The notes under the pieces: model-generated | Database searches by the model: none | The model's input: only the letters and a program-made list of their open reading frames with translations | What the model was told of the DNA's origin: nothing | From: Gammaproteobacteria bacterium | GTDB taxonomy: Bacteria > Pseudomonadota > Gammaproteobacteria > Xanthomonadales > Wenzhouxiangellaceae | NCBI GenBank assembly: GCA_003567685.1 | Contig: PWYW01000101.1 | Coordinates: 1 to 64,000 of the forward strand | Reading direction: 5' to 3' | Length of the DNA stretch: 64,000 nt | Made by a program: the position numbers and the translations under genes | Part shown: piece after piece, positions 24,584 to 33,847 of the stretch | How positions within the stretch are numbered: position 1 is the stretch's first letter | How the letters are laid out: every line of letters begins with the position of its first letter

Positions 24584-25173
24584 TCAAACCAGGTGACTGT
24601 GCAGTGTCTGACCATGAAGTCACTCGGCTGCTGGAGGAAGTCCGTGGATGCCCGGAGCGCTTTGACCGGCTGATGCCGCTCTTGTACGACGACATGAAGC
24701 GAATCGGCCGCGCCCAGCGCCGACGCCTGGGCGGTAATCCAACCCTGCAAACCACGGCACTTGTGCATGAAGCCTTTCTCAAGCTGCGCCGCAGCGCCAG
24801 CGGCGAAATCGAGAACCGCCAGCATTTTCAACGTCTTACAGCGCGCGTCATGCGCCAGTTGATCCTGGACTATGCGCGTGAACAACTGGCGGCCAAGCGC
24901 GGGGGCAATTGGCAACGGGAAACCTGGAACGAAGCCGATCATGCGATCGACGAATCCGATCTGATTCGAATATTGGCCATTGAACAGGCACTGATCGACA
25001 TGTCAGGGAGCGACTCTCGCATGGCCGAAGTCATGGCGGCGCACCTCTATGCCGGCTTGTCGGTCGAGGAGATCGGCGAGGCTTTCGGGGTGTCCAGCCG
25101 CACGGTTGTGCGCGATCTGAGAAAAGCGCGTGCCTGGCTGAAAATCGAACTGCGCGACTTTGCAGGGGATTGA
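24580..25173 (+). CDS. ECF43-like sigma factor, candidate kinase substrate
   Basis: A 197-residue ECF sigma factor. Region 2.2 reads TLQTTALVHEAFLKL, with Thr58-Thr59 where ordinary ECF factors carry acidic residues needed to bind the polymerase. Region 4 (VEEIGEAFGVSSRTVVRDL) is intact. Published ECF43 factors (EcfP of Vibrio, EcfK of Xanthomonas) have the same substitution and become active when the neighbouring Ser/Thr kinase phosphorylates that Thr. The ATGA overlap with the kinase supports this model. No anti-sigma gene is adjacent. The targets are unknown; in Xanthomonas the pathway controls type VI secretion, which is absent here. Confidence 0.87.
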   Translation: MIKPGDCAVSDHEVTRLLEEVRGCPERFDRLMPLLYDDMKRIGRAQRRRLGGNPTLQTTALVHEAFLKLRRSASGEIENRQHFQRLTARVMRQLILDYAREQLAAKRGGNWQRETWNEADHAIDESDLIRILAIEQALIDMSGSDSRMAEVMAAHLYAGLSVEEIGEAFGVSSRTVVRDLRKARAWLKIELRDFAGD

Positions 25174-25190
25174 AGCTTGGGCTGATTACC

Positions 25191-25898
25191 CTAGGAGACA
25201 AGCCAGCCGGTCAATACCATGAAGGCGCCGGCGCAACCAACCATGCCGCCGAAAAGGGCGAATTCCGTGGCATGCGCCTCGCGTTTTCTCGGCGACCGAT
25301 CATCCAGCCAGGCAGCAAATCCGTCGAGGACCAGCGCGCCGTCGAGTCGGCGAATCCGACCATGAGCCCAGAGGCGGTCACCAGGACGAATCGCGCGTTC
25401 TTCAACGCCTTCCCGTTCGAACAGGTGAAATCGCAGCATTCGGGTGATTGAATCGAGTGCGCCACGCTTTTGGCCGCCCGAATCCAGAGGCGTGCCATCA
25501 AGCCGGTAGCGACGTTTTTCCAGCAATACCCAGATCTCTGAGATGCGCTTGCTGTCGATGACGACCCGCTTGCCACCTTCCTGCTCGTCAACCAGCGCGA
25601 AACGGCTGTTGTGCTTGCCAATCCGGCGAACGTGGGAGGCATTGCCGCCACTGGTTCGGAAGAAACCCTGGAAGGTTTTGAAAGCGCGCAGCCAAACGAC
25701 TGGATCACCTGTTGCCGGTGACTGATCAGTTGCTTCCAGCGGCTCGACAATGCCGACCAGCGAGACATCCCTGGCCTCGTCTGCCGTTGCCGGCGAGATC
25801 GCCTCGCGACCCACAGCACGCTGGCGGTGGGAAAGATGGACCAGGGCGAATATCAGCCCAAAGATGGTCATTGGCAATCCAAGAATGATCAGAATCAT
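25191..25898 (-). CDS. GIDE-like membrane protein
   Basis: A 235-residue protein with an N-terminal hydrophobic segment (MILIILGLPMTIFGLIFALV) and a C-terminal one (FGGMVGCAGAFMVLTGWLV). Between them lies a soluble domain resembling the GIDE domain of mitochondrial E3 ligases and their bacterial relatives (SLVGIVEP, then PVVWLRAFK, later PGDRLWAHGRI). No RING finger is present. ATG 25898 follows AGGT; an in-frame upstream start adds 25 residues without a site. It converges on the sigma gene, 17 bp apart. The function is unknown, and the family match is my reading of short motifs. Confidence 0.6.
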   Translation of the reverse strand: MILIILGLPMTIFGLIFALVHLSHRQRAVGREAISPATADEARDVSLVGIVEPLEATDQSPATGDPVVWLRAFKTFQGFFRTSGGNASHVRRIGKHNSRFALVDEQEGGKRVVIDSKRISEIWVLLEKRRYRLDGTPLDSGGQKRGALDSITRMLRFHLFEREGVEERAIRPGDRLWAHGRIRRLDGALVLDGFAAWLDDRSPRKREAHATEFALFGGMVGCAGAFMVLTGWLVS

Positions 25899-26142
25899 GT
25901 CTTTACCTGGTCGAGTATCCGTAGGCAGATTTGTGGAGGACGCGAAATCCTGCTTGAGAGTCAAAGCGCTCACTTATCAGGACGCAATCACAACGCACTA
26001 CAGGACAATCGCCTCGAAGATGGACACTGCGGAGGTCTCTGGCCCAACAATCGTGTAGGCGGAATCCAGGGACTGATGCCGTGTCTTCGCTTTCAGCGCT
26101 TCGGCGTAGTACCCAGTAAGGCCCCTTGGAAAAACTGACCCG
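25899..26142. other. Divergent intergenic region, 244 bp
   Basis: It lies between the GIDE-like gene and the giant VWA gene and should hold both promoters. I see no strong -35/-10 pair, terminator or RNA. The ribosome site before 26143 is weak (no good GGAG within 15 bp). Confidence 0.4.
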
Positions 26143-29100
26143 ATGCGCTACGCGTTAGCCCTCCTGCTTGCGGCCGCCCTGCCGGCAGCTCACGACGCTC
26201 AAGCTTCCTATCCGCAGGTGCTTTTTGAGCAGAAACCCAATGACAGCCCGGAGCTGGCCCAGAGTTTTCGTGGACAAAGGCAACTGATCGGGGAGATTTC
26301 TTCCAATGACCCGGCCTTCTTCTGGTGGGCGCTGGATGATGGCGAGACGGACCGGGACTGGTTATTGATACTCGAAAGCGACGGTGAGGTCCGCCTGACA
26401 TTGAGTCGGCCTGAAGCCGCTGGGGACACGGCCGTAGCGACCTTTGGAGCAGAGCCGGAGCTTTCGTCGGAAAGCCGACATTTGCTGGGTTTGACGACCT
26501 CTGCCGACCAGCCGCTGGCGCGAATGGCGGGCCTGATTGTTCCCGCCGGCGAAGTGTTGATCGCGCTGGAAACGAGTGGACCCTCAGTCGATTACCAACT
26601 GAGCCTGGTCGCCGATGAGAACCTGAGAGTACGGAGGGGCCAGTTCGGAACGGATGATGGCTCCGAGCTGGTTGGTGTTGGCCCGGGCCGTGGTCGCGTC
26701 TACCAGCTCGATGGGCCGCGCCATGAGATTCCGCTGGAGCCGGCCACCGATGCGCCCGAGGGCAGCGTATGGCAACTGACCGTTAACCACGAACTGGGGT
26801 CCGCAGCCGAGGCCTGGATAGAAAATTCCGCCGCTGAGCGTGTCGGTGAGCGGTATCGCCTGCAGCCGCCTCGCCAACGTTGGTCTGCCCTATTTCTGGA
26901 TGAGGGCAGCCGCCTGGTGATAGCGTCAGCCGATGAGCAGGCCATCGGACGTGTCCGGGTAAGCCTGGACGCCGATGGGCGAATCGTTGGCCAACGCGCC
27001 CAGGAGCCCAACAACAGCCTGTCAGAGGCCAACCGGGCCAACTTGAGCGAAGGGTTCAGCGGCCAGGTGGCAGGTCGGCAGTCCGACTACGTGATTTTCG
27101 AGGTGAACCCGACACAGGCTTCTGCACCCATCGACATCACGGTGGAAATCGATGGCGAGCCGATGACCGTCTGCCTCGGTGAGGTCGACGGACGCGGCGA
27201 GTTCTGTCGGACAGCTGAGGATGCCGTTCGCTTCCACGGAATCTGGCTCGATGCCGGCGAGTATTTCCTCAAACTGAATGCCGAACGCTCCCGGTTCGAG
27301 GCCGATTACATCGTGCGCATGACGCCTGGCGACCCGACGCCCGAAGGATATGCCCGAAAACCCTTCGAAGGCCAGGACTGGGCGCTGTTGCTAAGCCCCA
27401 ACGAGACTGTCAAGGGATACATCGAGGGCGATTCGGAGGCCTGGTTCGAACTGAGGATCCCTTCCCATCGACAGCTTTGGTCCTTTGAAGCTCAGGGCGA
27501 TGCACTGAATCGACTTCGAATCGAGCGGGCGGGCGAAAGCGGCTACGTTGCCCAGGCCGGCGCCCGGCGACCAGAACCGCAATGGAGAATCGACAATCTG
27601 CTGCTGGAACCGGGCCAGTATCGAGTCAGGGTCGCCGGCAATGATTCCGAGTTTCGCCTGAAGGCCAGGCCGATGGGCGAGCCGACGGCAGGCTATGCGC
27701 ACGAACCCAACGACACCCATGAAACGGCTAACCGCCTGCGCCCTGGCCAACCCATGACGGGCCGCCTGCATGATCGCAGTGACCGCGACTATCTGCATTT
27801 TCATCTACCGGGCTGGAACCATGTCCTGCTTGACATCGCGCCCGCAACGGATGGTTCGCTCAGTGCGGTACTGGAGTGGGAGGGGGAATCGCTCATGTCA
27901 ACACGCAACCTGAGCGCCCGGCAGACACTGAACCAGTACCTGCCGCCGGGTGACTACTATCTCCGGATCGATGGCACCCGGGTCGAGGCGGTCGAGTATT
28001 CAGTGGAACTCAGCCTGGCGGATCCCTGGACCTGGCATCCTGGTGTGCGATTTGCCACTATCCCTGCCCTGGCCCCGATGATTCCGCCCGGCGGTCAGAT
28101 CGGTAATGATCTGAGTGAATTGGGTGGTCGTGAAACCTTGCTGCGCTTCCCAGTGCATGGGTCGAGCCGCGAGGTCACCCTGAATATTGAAGGTGACTAC
28201 AGAGGACTGGAGATTCGCGATGCAGAAGGCAACGCGCTGGGCTTGCAGCCAAGCCAGGGCAACAACGTTCATGAAGCAGAACTGCCTGGCGGCCGGCAAT
28301 GGTACTTACTCGTGGTTTCGAACCGCGCCTGGACAATGCAGGTTGACGATCCAGCGCTTCCGGATCTGTCGGATGAACCCCTTGAAGTCAATATGGAGAT
28401 CGACGCCGATCAAGCGTCTGCCTGGTACCCCCATGCCCAGCGCCTGACCGCGAAGATCGAGCTCTTCAATCCCGGCGAGCGCCTGATCGATGCACCGCTC
28501 AGGACTCATTCAAGCCATGAAGGTTTGCAGATCGAGGAACTGCCTGATCGAGTTCAGCTGGGCCCAGGTGTCCGCGAGGTTATCAACGCCAGGTGGCGCC
28601 TGCCCGCCGAGTTGAGCGATGAACACGACTTGACGCTGTACCTTGACGTCGCTGGGCAGGTTGCCGAGATCAGCCTGGCGCTCAATGGCCACGCCCCGCC
28701 GCTGGAACCGCAGTGGGAGCCTGAATTTCCCGAACAGCTTGCCGGCTTGATCAACCTGGCCTGGCACGGGCTTGGCGCCCGTTTCATTGATCCCGAAACC
28801 GGCGAGGCGATTGGTGACCGTTATCAGGGGCATCCCCTGTATCCACACTTCCTGATTGACGGCCTGTCCATCGACGGCATATCCATCCAGGCCAACGAGC
28901 TGGGCAAGCCGCTGCCACCTCTGCGCCTGGCCGGCGACGGCGGGGAAATTCATGCCCTGACGTTCAACCATCGCTCAAGCTATGGCCCCCTGGACCGCTG
29001 GCACCAAGTGGAGATCCGCTACAGTGCCGACGGCACGGAATTCAGGCCGCTGAAGACCGTTGAACTTGCGCCGAACCCCGGCCAGCAGTATTTCTTTCTA

Positions 29101-31431
29101 GACGAGCCAGTCCGGGCGCGCTACCTGGAAATACGGCCAACGAGCATTCGAGGCAATCGCGCCCGTGTTCACGGTACCGGCCTGTTCAAAGCACTCGGTG
29201 TGCCGGCTGAAATCAATGCCGAAAGAACCAACCTGCTCGATCCAGACCTGGGTGGCCATTGGGTTTACTCACGACCGGACAACCGCAGGCTCTACAATTT
29301 TCCCGACCACAGCCAGGAAGGCCGCCCGCTGCCGATTACCGATCGCAGTATCGAGGTGGTTTTTGCCTTGCATCAGCATCGCGCCGCACGCGTGGAAGAA
29401 ATGGTCTGGCGCGAGAACATGGAATGGGAAGGCTTGCCTGCCGAAGCCGTTCGAGTTTCAAGCGGGACGCACTCGCCGGTAGGCCCGTGGACTGAACAGG
29501 CGACCTGGACATTGGACAGGAACGACGAGGGGGTCGCCACCTTGCGTTTCGATGAACCGGTCTGGGCACGTTACCTGCGCCTGGAAATCAAATTGCCAGA
29601 GCGAGGAGACAGCCGGGAGGACGCTGTTTGGCGTCTGCCGCTGGCGATCGAAGCTTTCGAAGCCGACACGCTGGCCAGCCGCGCCTCTATTCTGGGCTAT
29701 TGGGGCCACTATCGCCAGACCGGTCCGTTCGAGCGACAGTTTGAAACCCCACAACCGATTGCGCGTATCGACGACGACACCTCTCATCCTGAAGCCCCCT
29801 GGACCCTGTCCGGCCGGGTCAGGGGACAGTTGGCTCGGCCCGGGGACGTTCGCAGCTACCTGGCAAGCCTTGATGCACCCGACAACACCCTCGACTTCGT
29901 TCTTGAAGAGTCGATGCCAGAACGGTTGATGCTCTCGCTTTTCGACACCGCGGGCGAAGCGGTGCCGGTCAATTGGCGAGTCGATGAAATGGGGCGCCGA
30001 ATCGGCGAAGCGGTCGGGCTGGAGCCCGGCATCTACCGCCTGGATGTGGAGGAGCCGCCACGCTCAATCATGTACATGTGGGACGAGAGCATCAGCGTCG
30101 CACTCGCTCAGCCGGCGATTCATCGTGCCCTCATGTCGGCCGGCGAAGGATTGATTCCAGGGCAGGAGGTAGGAAACTACCTGGCGCTTGGCGGACCACC
30201 GCTTATCCGTGGCTGGGCCGAGACACCTGAACAGATGATCCAGGGCATGGCCCGCTATGACCACCGATATACGAGCTCTGCTGCACACGCTGGCCTGGCA
30301 ACCGTCAGCCGGCTGATGGAAGGCCGTAAAGGCGAGAAGATTGTCTTCCTGATCGCCGATGCCGAATACTTTGGCGCTTACGAGACCTTGTGGGATGAAC
30401 TGGAACGGGTCAGGCCACGGATCTTCACCATCGAGGTCAGTAATGGCGGGCGCAATGACATTGCCCAGCATCTGGGCTATCAGCAGATCATGCGGTCCTG
30501 GGCCAACGTCGGCGGCGGCGAGTACACCTATGCGCTGACGGAAGAAGATATGCACCGTGCCATTCAACGGGCCATGCGTCTGGTCCGTCGCCCCAGCGCG
30601 TTCTCACTAGCGGCCCAGACGCGATTTCAGGATCCACCCGATGACGGTCAGTTGAGGGTTGTCAGTGGTGATGAACCGATCGTGGGCGCAGGCGTGATCC
30701 ACCTGATTTTCGATGCTTCAGGCTCCATGCTCAGACGGATGGAGGGCGGGCGTCGTATCGACGTCGCCAAACGCATCGTGCGCGAAGTGCTCGATAACCA
30801 AATTCCGCCCCAGATACCGATTGCGCTTCGGGCCTATGGGCATACCGAGCCGCACAGCTGCGAGACCGAACGGCTGGTTCCAGCAACAACGGACAATCAT
30901 GCTTCGGTGCGCGCGGCTGTCGACGGCATTGAGGCCATCAACCTGGCACGCACCCCGCTGGCCGCCTCGCTGGAAGCGGTGCTCGAGGATCTGGCGGATT
31001 TTCCGGACCACCAGCGGCTTGTGGTCATGCTGACTGACGGAGAAGAAACCTGCGATGGCGACGTTGGCCAGGCGGTCTCGGCATTGATCGACGAAGGCCT
31101 GAATGTCCGTCTGAATATCGTCGGTTTCCATATCGACGAGCCCGAGCTGCAGACCGACTTTACGCGCTATGCGGCGGCCGGCCGCGGCGAGTATTTCAAT
31201 AGCCAGGATGGTGACGAACTGGTTGAAGGCCTGATCGCCGCCCTGGCGGCAAGGTTCCGAGTCGTCGACGCCACTGGCCGCCAGGTTGCGCGCGGCCGGG
31301 TCGATGGTGAGCCTTTCGACCTGGCACCCGGCAGCTACGAAGTCATCGTGGATACCAGCACTGGTGAGTATCGCGAGGCCGTCACCATCGCCCCGGGCCA
31401 GACCGTGGAAATACGATTTCCCAATGAATAG
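26143..31431 (+). CDS. Giant secreted PPC/discoidin-like protein with VWA domain
   Basis: A 1762-residue exported protein (signal peptide LALLLAAALPAAHDAQA). The N-terminal half repeats bacterial pre-peptidase-like (PPC) domains, each opening with a KPND/EPNN/EPND motif near residues 30, 286 and 524 and ending in a PPGDYYLRI-type strand. The middle (about 930-1170) has two discoidin-like ends (ARYLEIRP, ARYLRLEI). A VWA-like region without a metal site spans about 1350-1486 (KIVFLIADAEY). A canonical VWA domain follows near 1519-1690, with MIDAS residues in DASGSM, the later Thr in ARTPLA and Asp in LTDGEET. A small beta domain ends the protein. It heads a three-gene secreted operon. The ligand is unknown; adhesion or matrix assembly is inference. 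Confidence 0.85.
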   Translation: MRYALALLLAAALPAAHDAQASYPQVLFEQKPNDSPELAQSFRGQRQLIGEISSNDPAFFWWALDDGETDRDWLLILESDGEVRLTLSRPEAAGDTAVATFGAEPELSSESRHLLGLTTSADQPLARMAGLIVPAGEVLIALETSGPSVDYQLSLVADENLRVRRGQFGTDDGSELVGVGPGRGRVYQLDGPRHEIPLEPATDAPEGSVWQLTVNHELGSAAEAWIENSAAERVGERYRLQPPRQRWSALFLDEGSRLVIASADEQAIGRVRVSLDADGRIVGQRAQEPNNSLSEANRANLSEGFSGQVAGRQSDYVIFEVNPTQASAPIDITVEIDGEPMTVCLGEVDGRGEFCRTAEDAVRFHGIWLDAGEYFLKLNAERSRFEADYIVRMTPGDPTPEGYARKPFEGQDWALLLSPNETVKGYIEGDSEAWFELRIPSHRQLWSFEAQGDALNRLRIERAGESGYVAQAGARRPEPQWRIDNLLLEPGQYRVRVAGNDSEFRLKARPMGEPTAGYAHEPNDTHETANRLRPGQPMTGRLHDRSDRDYLHFHLPGWNHVLLDIAPATDGSLSAVLEWEGESLMSTRNLSARQTLNQYLPPGDYYLRIDGTRVEAVEYSVELSLADPWTWHPGVRFATIPALAPMIPPGGQIGNDLSELGGRETLLRFPVHGSSREVTLNIEGDYRGLEIRDAEGNALGLQPSQGNNVHEAELPGGRQWYLLVVSNRAWTMQVDDPALPDLSDEPLEVNMEIDADQASAWYPHAQRLTAKIELFNPGERLIDAPLRTHSSHEGLQIEELPDRVQLGPGVREVINARWRLPAELSDEHDLTLYLDVAGQVAEISLALNGHAPPLEPQWEPEFPEQLAGLINLAWHGLGARFIDPETGEAIGDRYQGHPLYPHFLIDGLSIDGISIQANELGKPLPPLRLAGDGGEIHALTFNHRSSYGPLDRWHQVEIRYSADGTEFRPLKTVELAPNPGQQYFFLDEPVRARYLEIRPTSIRGNRARVHGTGLFKALGVPAEINAERTNLLDPDLGGHWVYSRPDNRRLYNFPDHSQEGRPLPITDRSIEVVFALHQHRAARVEEMVWRENMEWEGLPAEAVRVSSGTHSPVGPWTEQATWTLDRNDEGVATLRFDEPVWARYLRLEIKLPERGDSREDAVWRLPLAIEAFEADTLASRASILGYWGHYRQTGPFERQFETPQPIARIDDDTSHPEAPWTLSGRVRGQLARPGDVRSYLASLDAPDNTLDFVLEESMPERLMLSLFDTAGEAVPVNWRVDEMGRRIGEAVGLEPGIYRLDVEEPPRSIMYMWDESISVALAQPAIHRALMSAGEGLIPGQEVGNYLALGGPPLIRGWAETPEQMIQGMARYDHRYTSSAAHAGLATVSRLMEGRKGEKIVFLIADAEYFGAYETLWDELERVRPRIFTIEVSNGGRNDIAQHLGYQQIMRSWANVGGGEYTYALTEEDMHRAIQRAMRLVRRPSAFSLAAQTRFQDPPDDGQLRVVSGDEPIVGAGVIHLIFDASGSMLRRMEGGRRIDVAKRIVREVLDNQIPPQIPIALRAYGHTEPHSCETERLVPATTDNHASVRAAVDGIEAINLARTPLAASLEAVLEDLADFPDHQRLVVMLTDGEETCDGDVGQAVSALIDEGLNVRLNIVGFHIDEPELQTDFTRYAAAGRGEYFNSQDGDELVEGLIAALAARFRVVDATGRQVARGRVDGEPFDLAPGSYEVIVDTSTGEYREAVTIAPGQTVEIRFPNE

Positions 31432-31456
31432 AGCTACAGGCCAGGAGGCCACAAGC

Positions 31457-33838
31457 ATGAGAATTCCTGTTTCAACCCGTTGGCGGCGCTGGGCCCCTGC
31501 CGCATCGGTCTGGCTTGCCTTGATCGCTTCGCCATTCGGGGTGATGGCAGCGCCCTGCGAGCCTGAGCCTGTCGACCAGTACCACGCGCTGGAAATCCAG
31601 CTCAATGAATTCTATCGCGCAGTCGATGTTGCTCTGGCGGTTGCGCCGGTCGAACAATTTGATGTATCAGCGCGCCAGGCCCTGATTGGCGATGATCCGG
31701 ACGCGTTGTTTGCCTGGGTTCGGGATCATACCCGGCTGCTGCCTTACCAGGGTGCGCTGCGCGGGGCGCCGGGCACACTCCTGGATCGCTCCGGCAGCCA
31801 CCTGGATCGGGCTCTGCTGCTGGCGGCGCTGCTGGAAAGCGCCAATTACGAAGTGCGGCTGGCGCGAGCAACGCTCGACGAGATGGCGGTCGCACGCTTG
31901 CCTGCTGCGGCGACCGACTTGCCGGCAGAGTCAGGCCACGGCGACGCCGCTGACAGCCTGCCGCCGGTGCTGGCGAGCCAGCTGGGTGCGGACCCGCAAG
32001 ACCTGCTGGCACGGATTCGGGCCAGCGAGGCCGAGGCGCAGGAGTTTGCTCGGCAGGTCGCCGACAAGGTGGCCGTTCAAAGCCAGGCGCTGGCAGCGCA
32101 CATCGAGGATATCGAGGCAGCTCCGGACGACCTCGATGCCTGGTATGCGGCGCTGGCTGATCATTGGTGGGTTCAGGTCCGCAGGGGCCGCAGTTGGCAA
32201 GACCTGGATCCGTCACTGGCCGAACACGCCGCTGGCGATCGATTGGCTGCCAGTGCCATCGAGACCTTCTGGCCCGAGGAGTTGCCGGCCGAGGTTCAGC
32301 ATCGGCTGACAATCGAGGTAGTTGCCGAACGCCTGGAGAATCGCCGGCTGCGCGAAGCGACCGCACTCAAACATGAGGTCGCCGTAATCGATCTTCCGGC
32401 CAAGGCTTTCCCGATAGAGCTGCATCCAATGGGCATGCCCGATGCCGCCGAAGTTTCGGCCGGCGTCAGTCAAGCGGGGCTCTGGCGGAACCTGGCCGAG
32501 GAAACCGAATGGATCCCGTTCTTGATCATTGACGGGGAGTCGATCAACGACAAGGTCATCGGCGCCGACGGCAGCGTGAGCCCGCTCGGGCTGCGTTCTG
32601 CCCAGGCCGACGCGATGGAGGAAGCCTCGGGTTTGCTCGGCCAGCTCGGTCGCGGCGCTGGTCCACGCGGTGCGTCGCCCGAACTGACCGCTGTCTTCCT
32701 GCGCCTGACCGTTGCCACGCCAGGGCGGGACAGCGAGACCTTCGAGCGCGCGTTGATGGATGTGCTCGGGCCAGACCGCCGTAGCCGCCGCAGCGTGGGC
32801 GCCGTCGATTTCAACGACAGCCTGCGTGAGACCCGGGCGTTGGCCATGTTCTCGTCCACCGAAATGCTGGTTCAGCGCAACTGGTGGCCGGCTGAATATG
32901 CAATGGGTCATCTACTGCATGACGTTGGATTGAATCGTCAGGCCGTGCTCGGCGCGATCCATTCAGCCCGGCGAAACGATCCGGAACTGCTCGGCCAGGC
33001 CGTCGAGCGCATCGCGATGGCGCCTGCCGAACTGGTACAACTCGCGTTTGCGCGCAGTGCCCTGAGTCCCCACCCCGATGCCGTAGCACTGACGCGGATC
33101 AATCTGTTGAGTACTTTTGAGAACATCACCGAATCCGAACACGGCCCGGTTCTGACCCGGGGCTTCGATATCATCGAAAACCGGGTCGACGTGATCGGCG
33201 CCAGTGGCGCTGCAGCACGTCGAATCCGCCTCGACCAGGGCGTAGCCGACACGGTGCTGGAAGCCGAGCTGCTGGCGGCCAACGGGGAAGTGGTCAATAC
33301 CAGCCTGGATTATGGCCGGGCGCTGGCTGCAGGCAGGCCGTGGACAATGGTCGATCGGCGGATTGATGAGGTCCAAGGTCTGAAGCCGGATACCGCGGTG
33401 CATGTCGGCAACGCGCTGGCCTCCGGGAAGCGGGCCATTCTCCCGGTGGATCTCGAAGCGGGCTCGCCCCTGACCTGGTGGCGGGTGGACCCGGCAACCG
33501 GATCCACCCTGGGGCTTGGGCCGGCCGGCCGAGGTCAATCGATGACCGAAGCGATCCTTATCGAGTGGAAGGCGATCAATGCGGCCTACTCGGCCGTGAA
33601 ATTCACCCTGTCGGTCTGGGAGTGTCTGCTCGGGGACAGACCGCCGTCAGTCATGCAGTGCTGCATCGTCCACAACTTTTCGAAATTCCTGGTTAACTGG
33701 AGCCTGGGCCAACTGTACTCAATGCAGCTGAAAATACTCGGCATGATGCCCGATTCCCCGATCTATCAGCTTGCCGTTACCGAGGCCATTGGCAAAGTCA
33801 GCGGCGCAGGCGTCGACACACTTGCACCGGGCTGCTGA
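31457..33838 (+). CDS. Secreted transglutaminase-like protein with the nucleophile replaced
   Basis: A 793-residue exported protein (signal peptide ending GVMAAP). ATG 31457 follows AGGAGG. The segment near 85-140 reads like a transglutaminase core (FAWVRDHTRLLPYQG, then GSHLDRALLLAALLE). The residue aligned with the catalytic Cys is His or Ser. The later His and Asp of the triad seem kept near 236 and 250 (DHWWVQVRRGRSWQDLDPS), after an unusual Ala-rich insertion of about 90 residues. The large C-terminal part (about 330-790) is not recognised. It is probably a pseudoenzyme. It lies 25 bp after the VWA gene and 9 bp before the next, so one operon. Confidence 0.75.
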   Translation: MRIPVSTRWRRWAPAASVWLALIASPFGVMAAPCEPEPVDQYHALEIQLNEFYRAVDVALAVAPVEQFDVSARQALIGDDPDALFAWVRDHTRLLPYQGALRGAPGTLLDRSGSHLDRALLLAALLESANYEVRLARATLDEMAVARLPAAATDLPAESGHGDAADSLPPVLASQLGADPQDLLARIRASEAEAQEFARQVADKVAVQSQALAAHIEDIEAAPDDLDAWYAALADHWWVQVRRGRSWQDLDPSLAEHAAGDRLAASAIETFWPEELPAEVQHRLTIEVVAERLENRRLREATALKHEVAVIDLPAKAFPIELHPMGMPDAAEVSAGVSQAGLWRNLAEETEWIPFLIIDGESINDKVIGADGSVSPLGLRSAQADAMEEASGLLGQLGRGAGPRGASPELTAVFLRLTVATPGRDSETFERALMDVLGPDRRSRRSVGAVDFNDSLRETRALAMFSSTEMLVQRNWWPAEYAMGHLLHDVGLNRQAVLGAIHSARRNDPELLGQAVERIAMAPAELVQLAFARSALSPHPDAVALTRINLLSTFENITESEHGPVLTRGFDIIENRVDVIGASGAAARRIRLDQGVADTVLEAELLAANGEVVNTSLDYGRALAAGRPWTMVDRRIDEVQGLKPDTAVHVGNALASGKRAILPVDLEAGSPLTWWRVDPATGSTLGLGPAGRGQSMTEAILIEWKAINAAYSAVKFTLSVWECLLGDRPPSVMQCCIVHNFSKFLVNWSLGQLYSMQLKILGMMPDSPIYQLAVTEAIGKVSGAGVDTLAPGC

Positions 33839-33847
33839 GGAAGTTTC

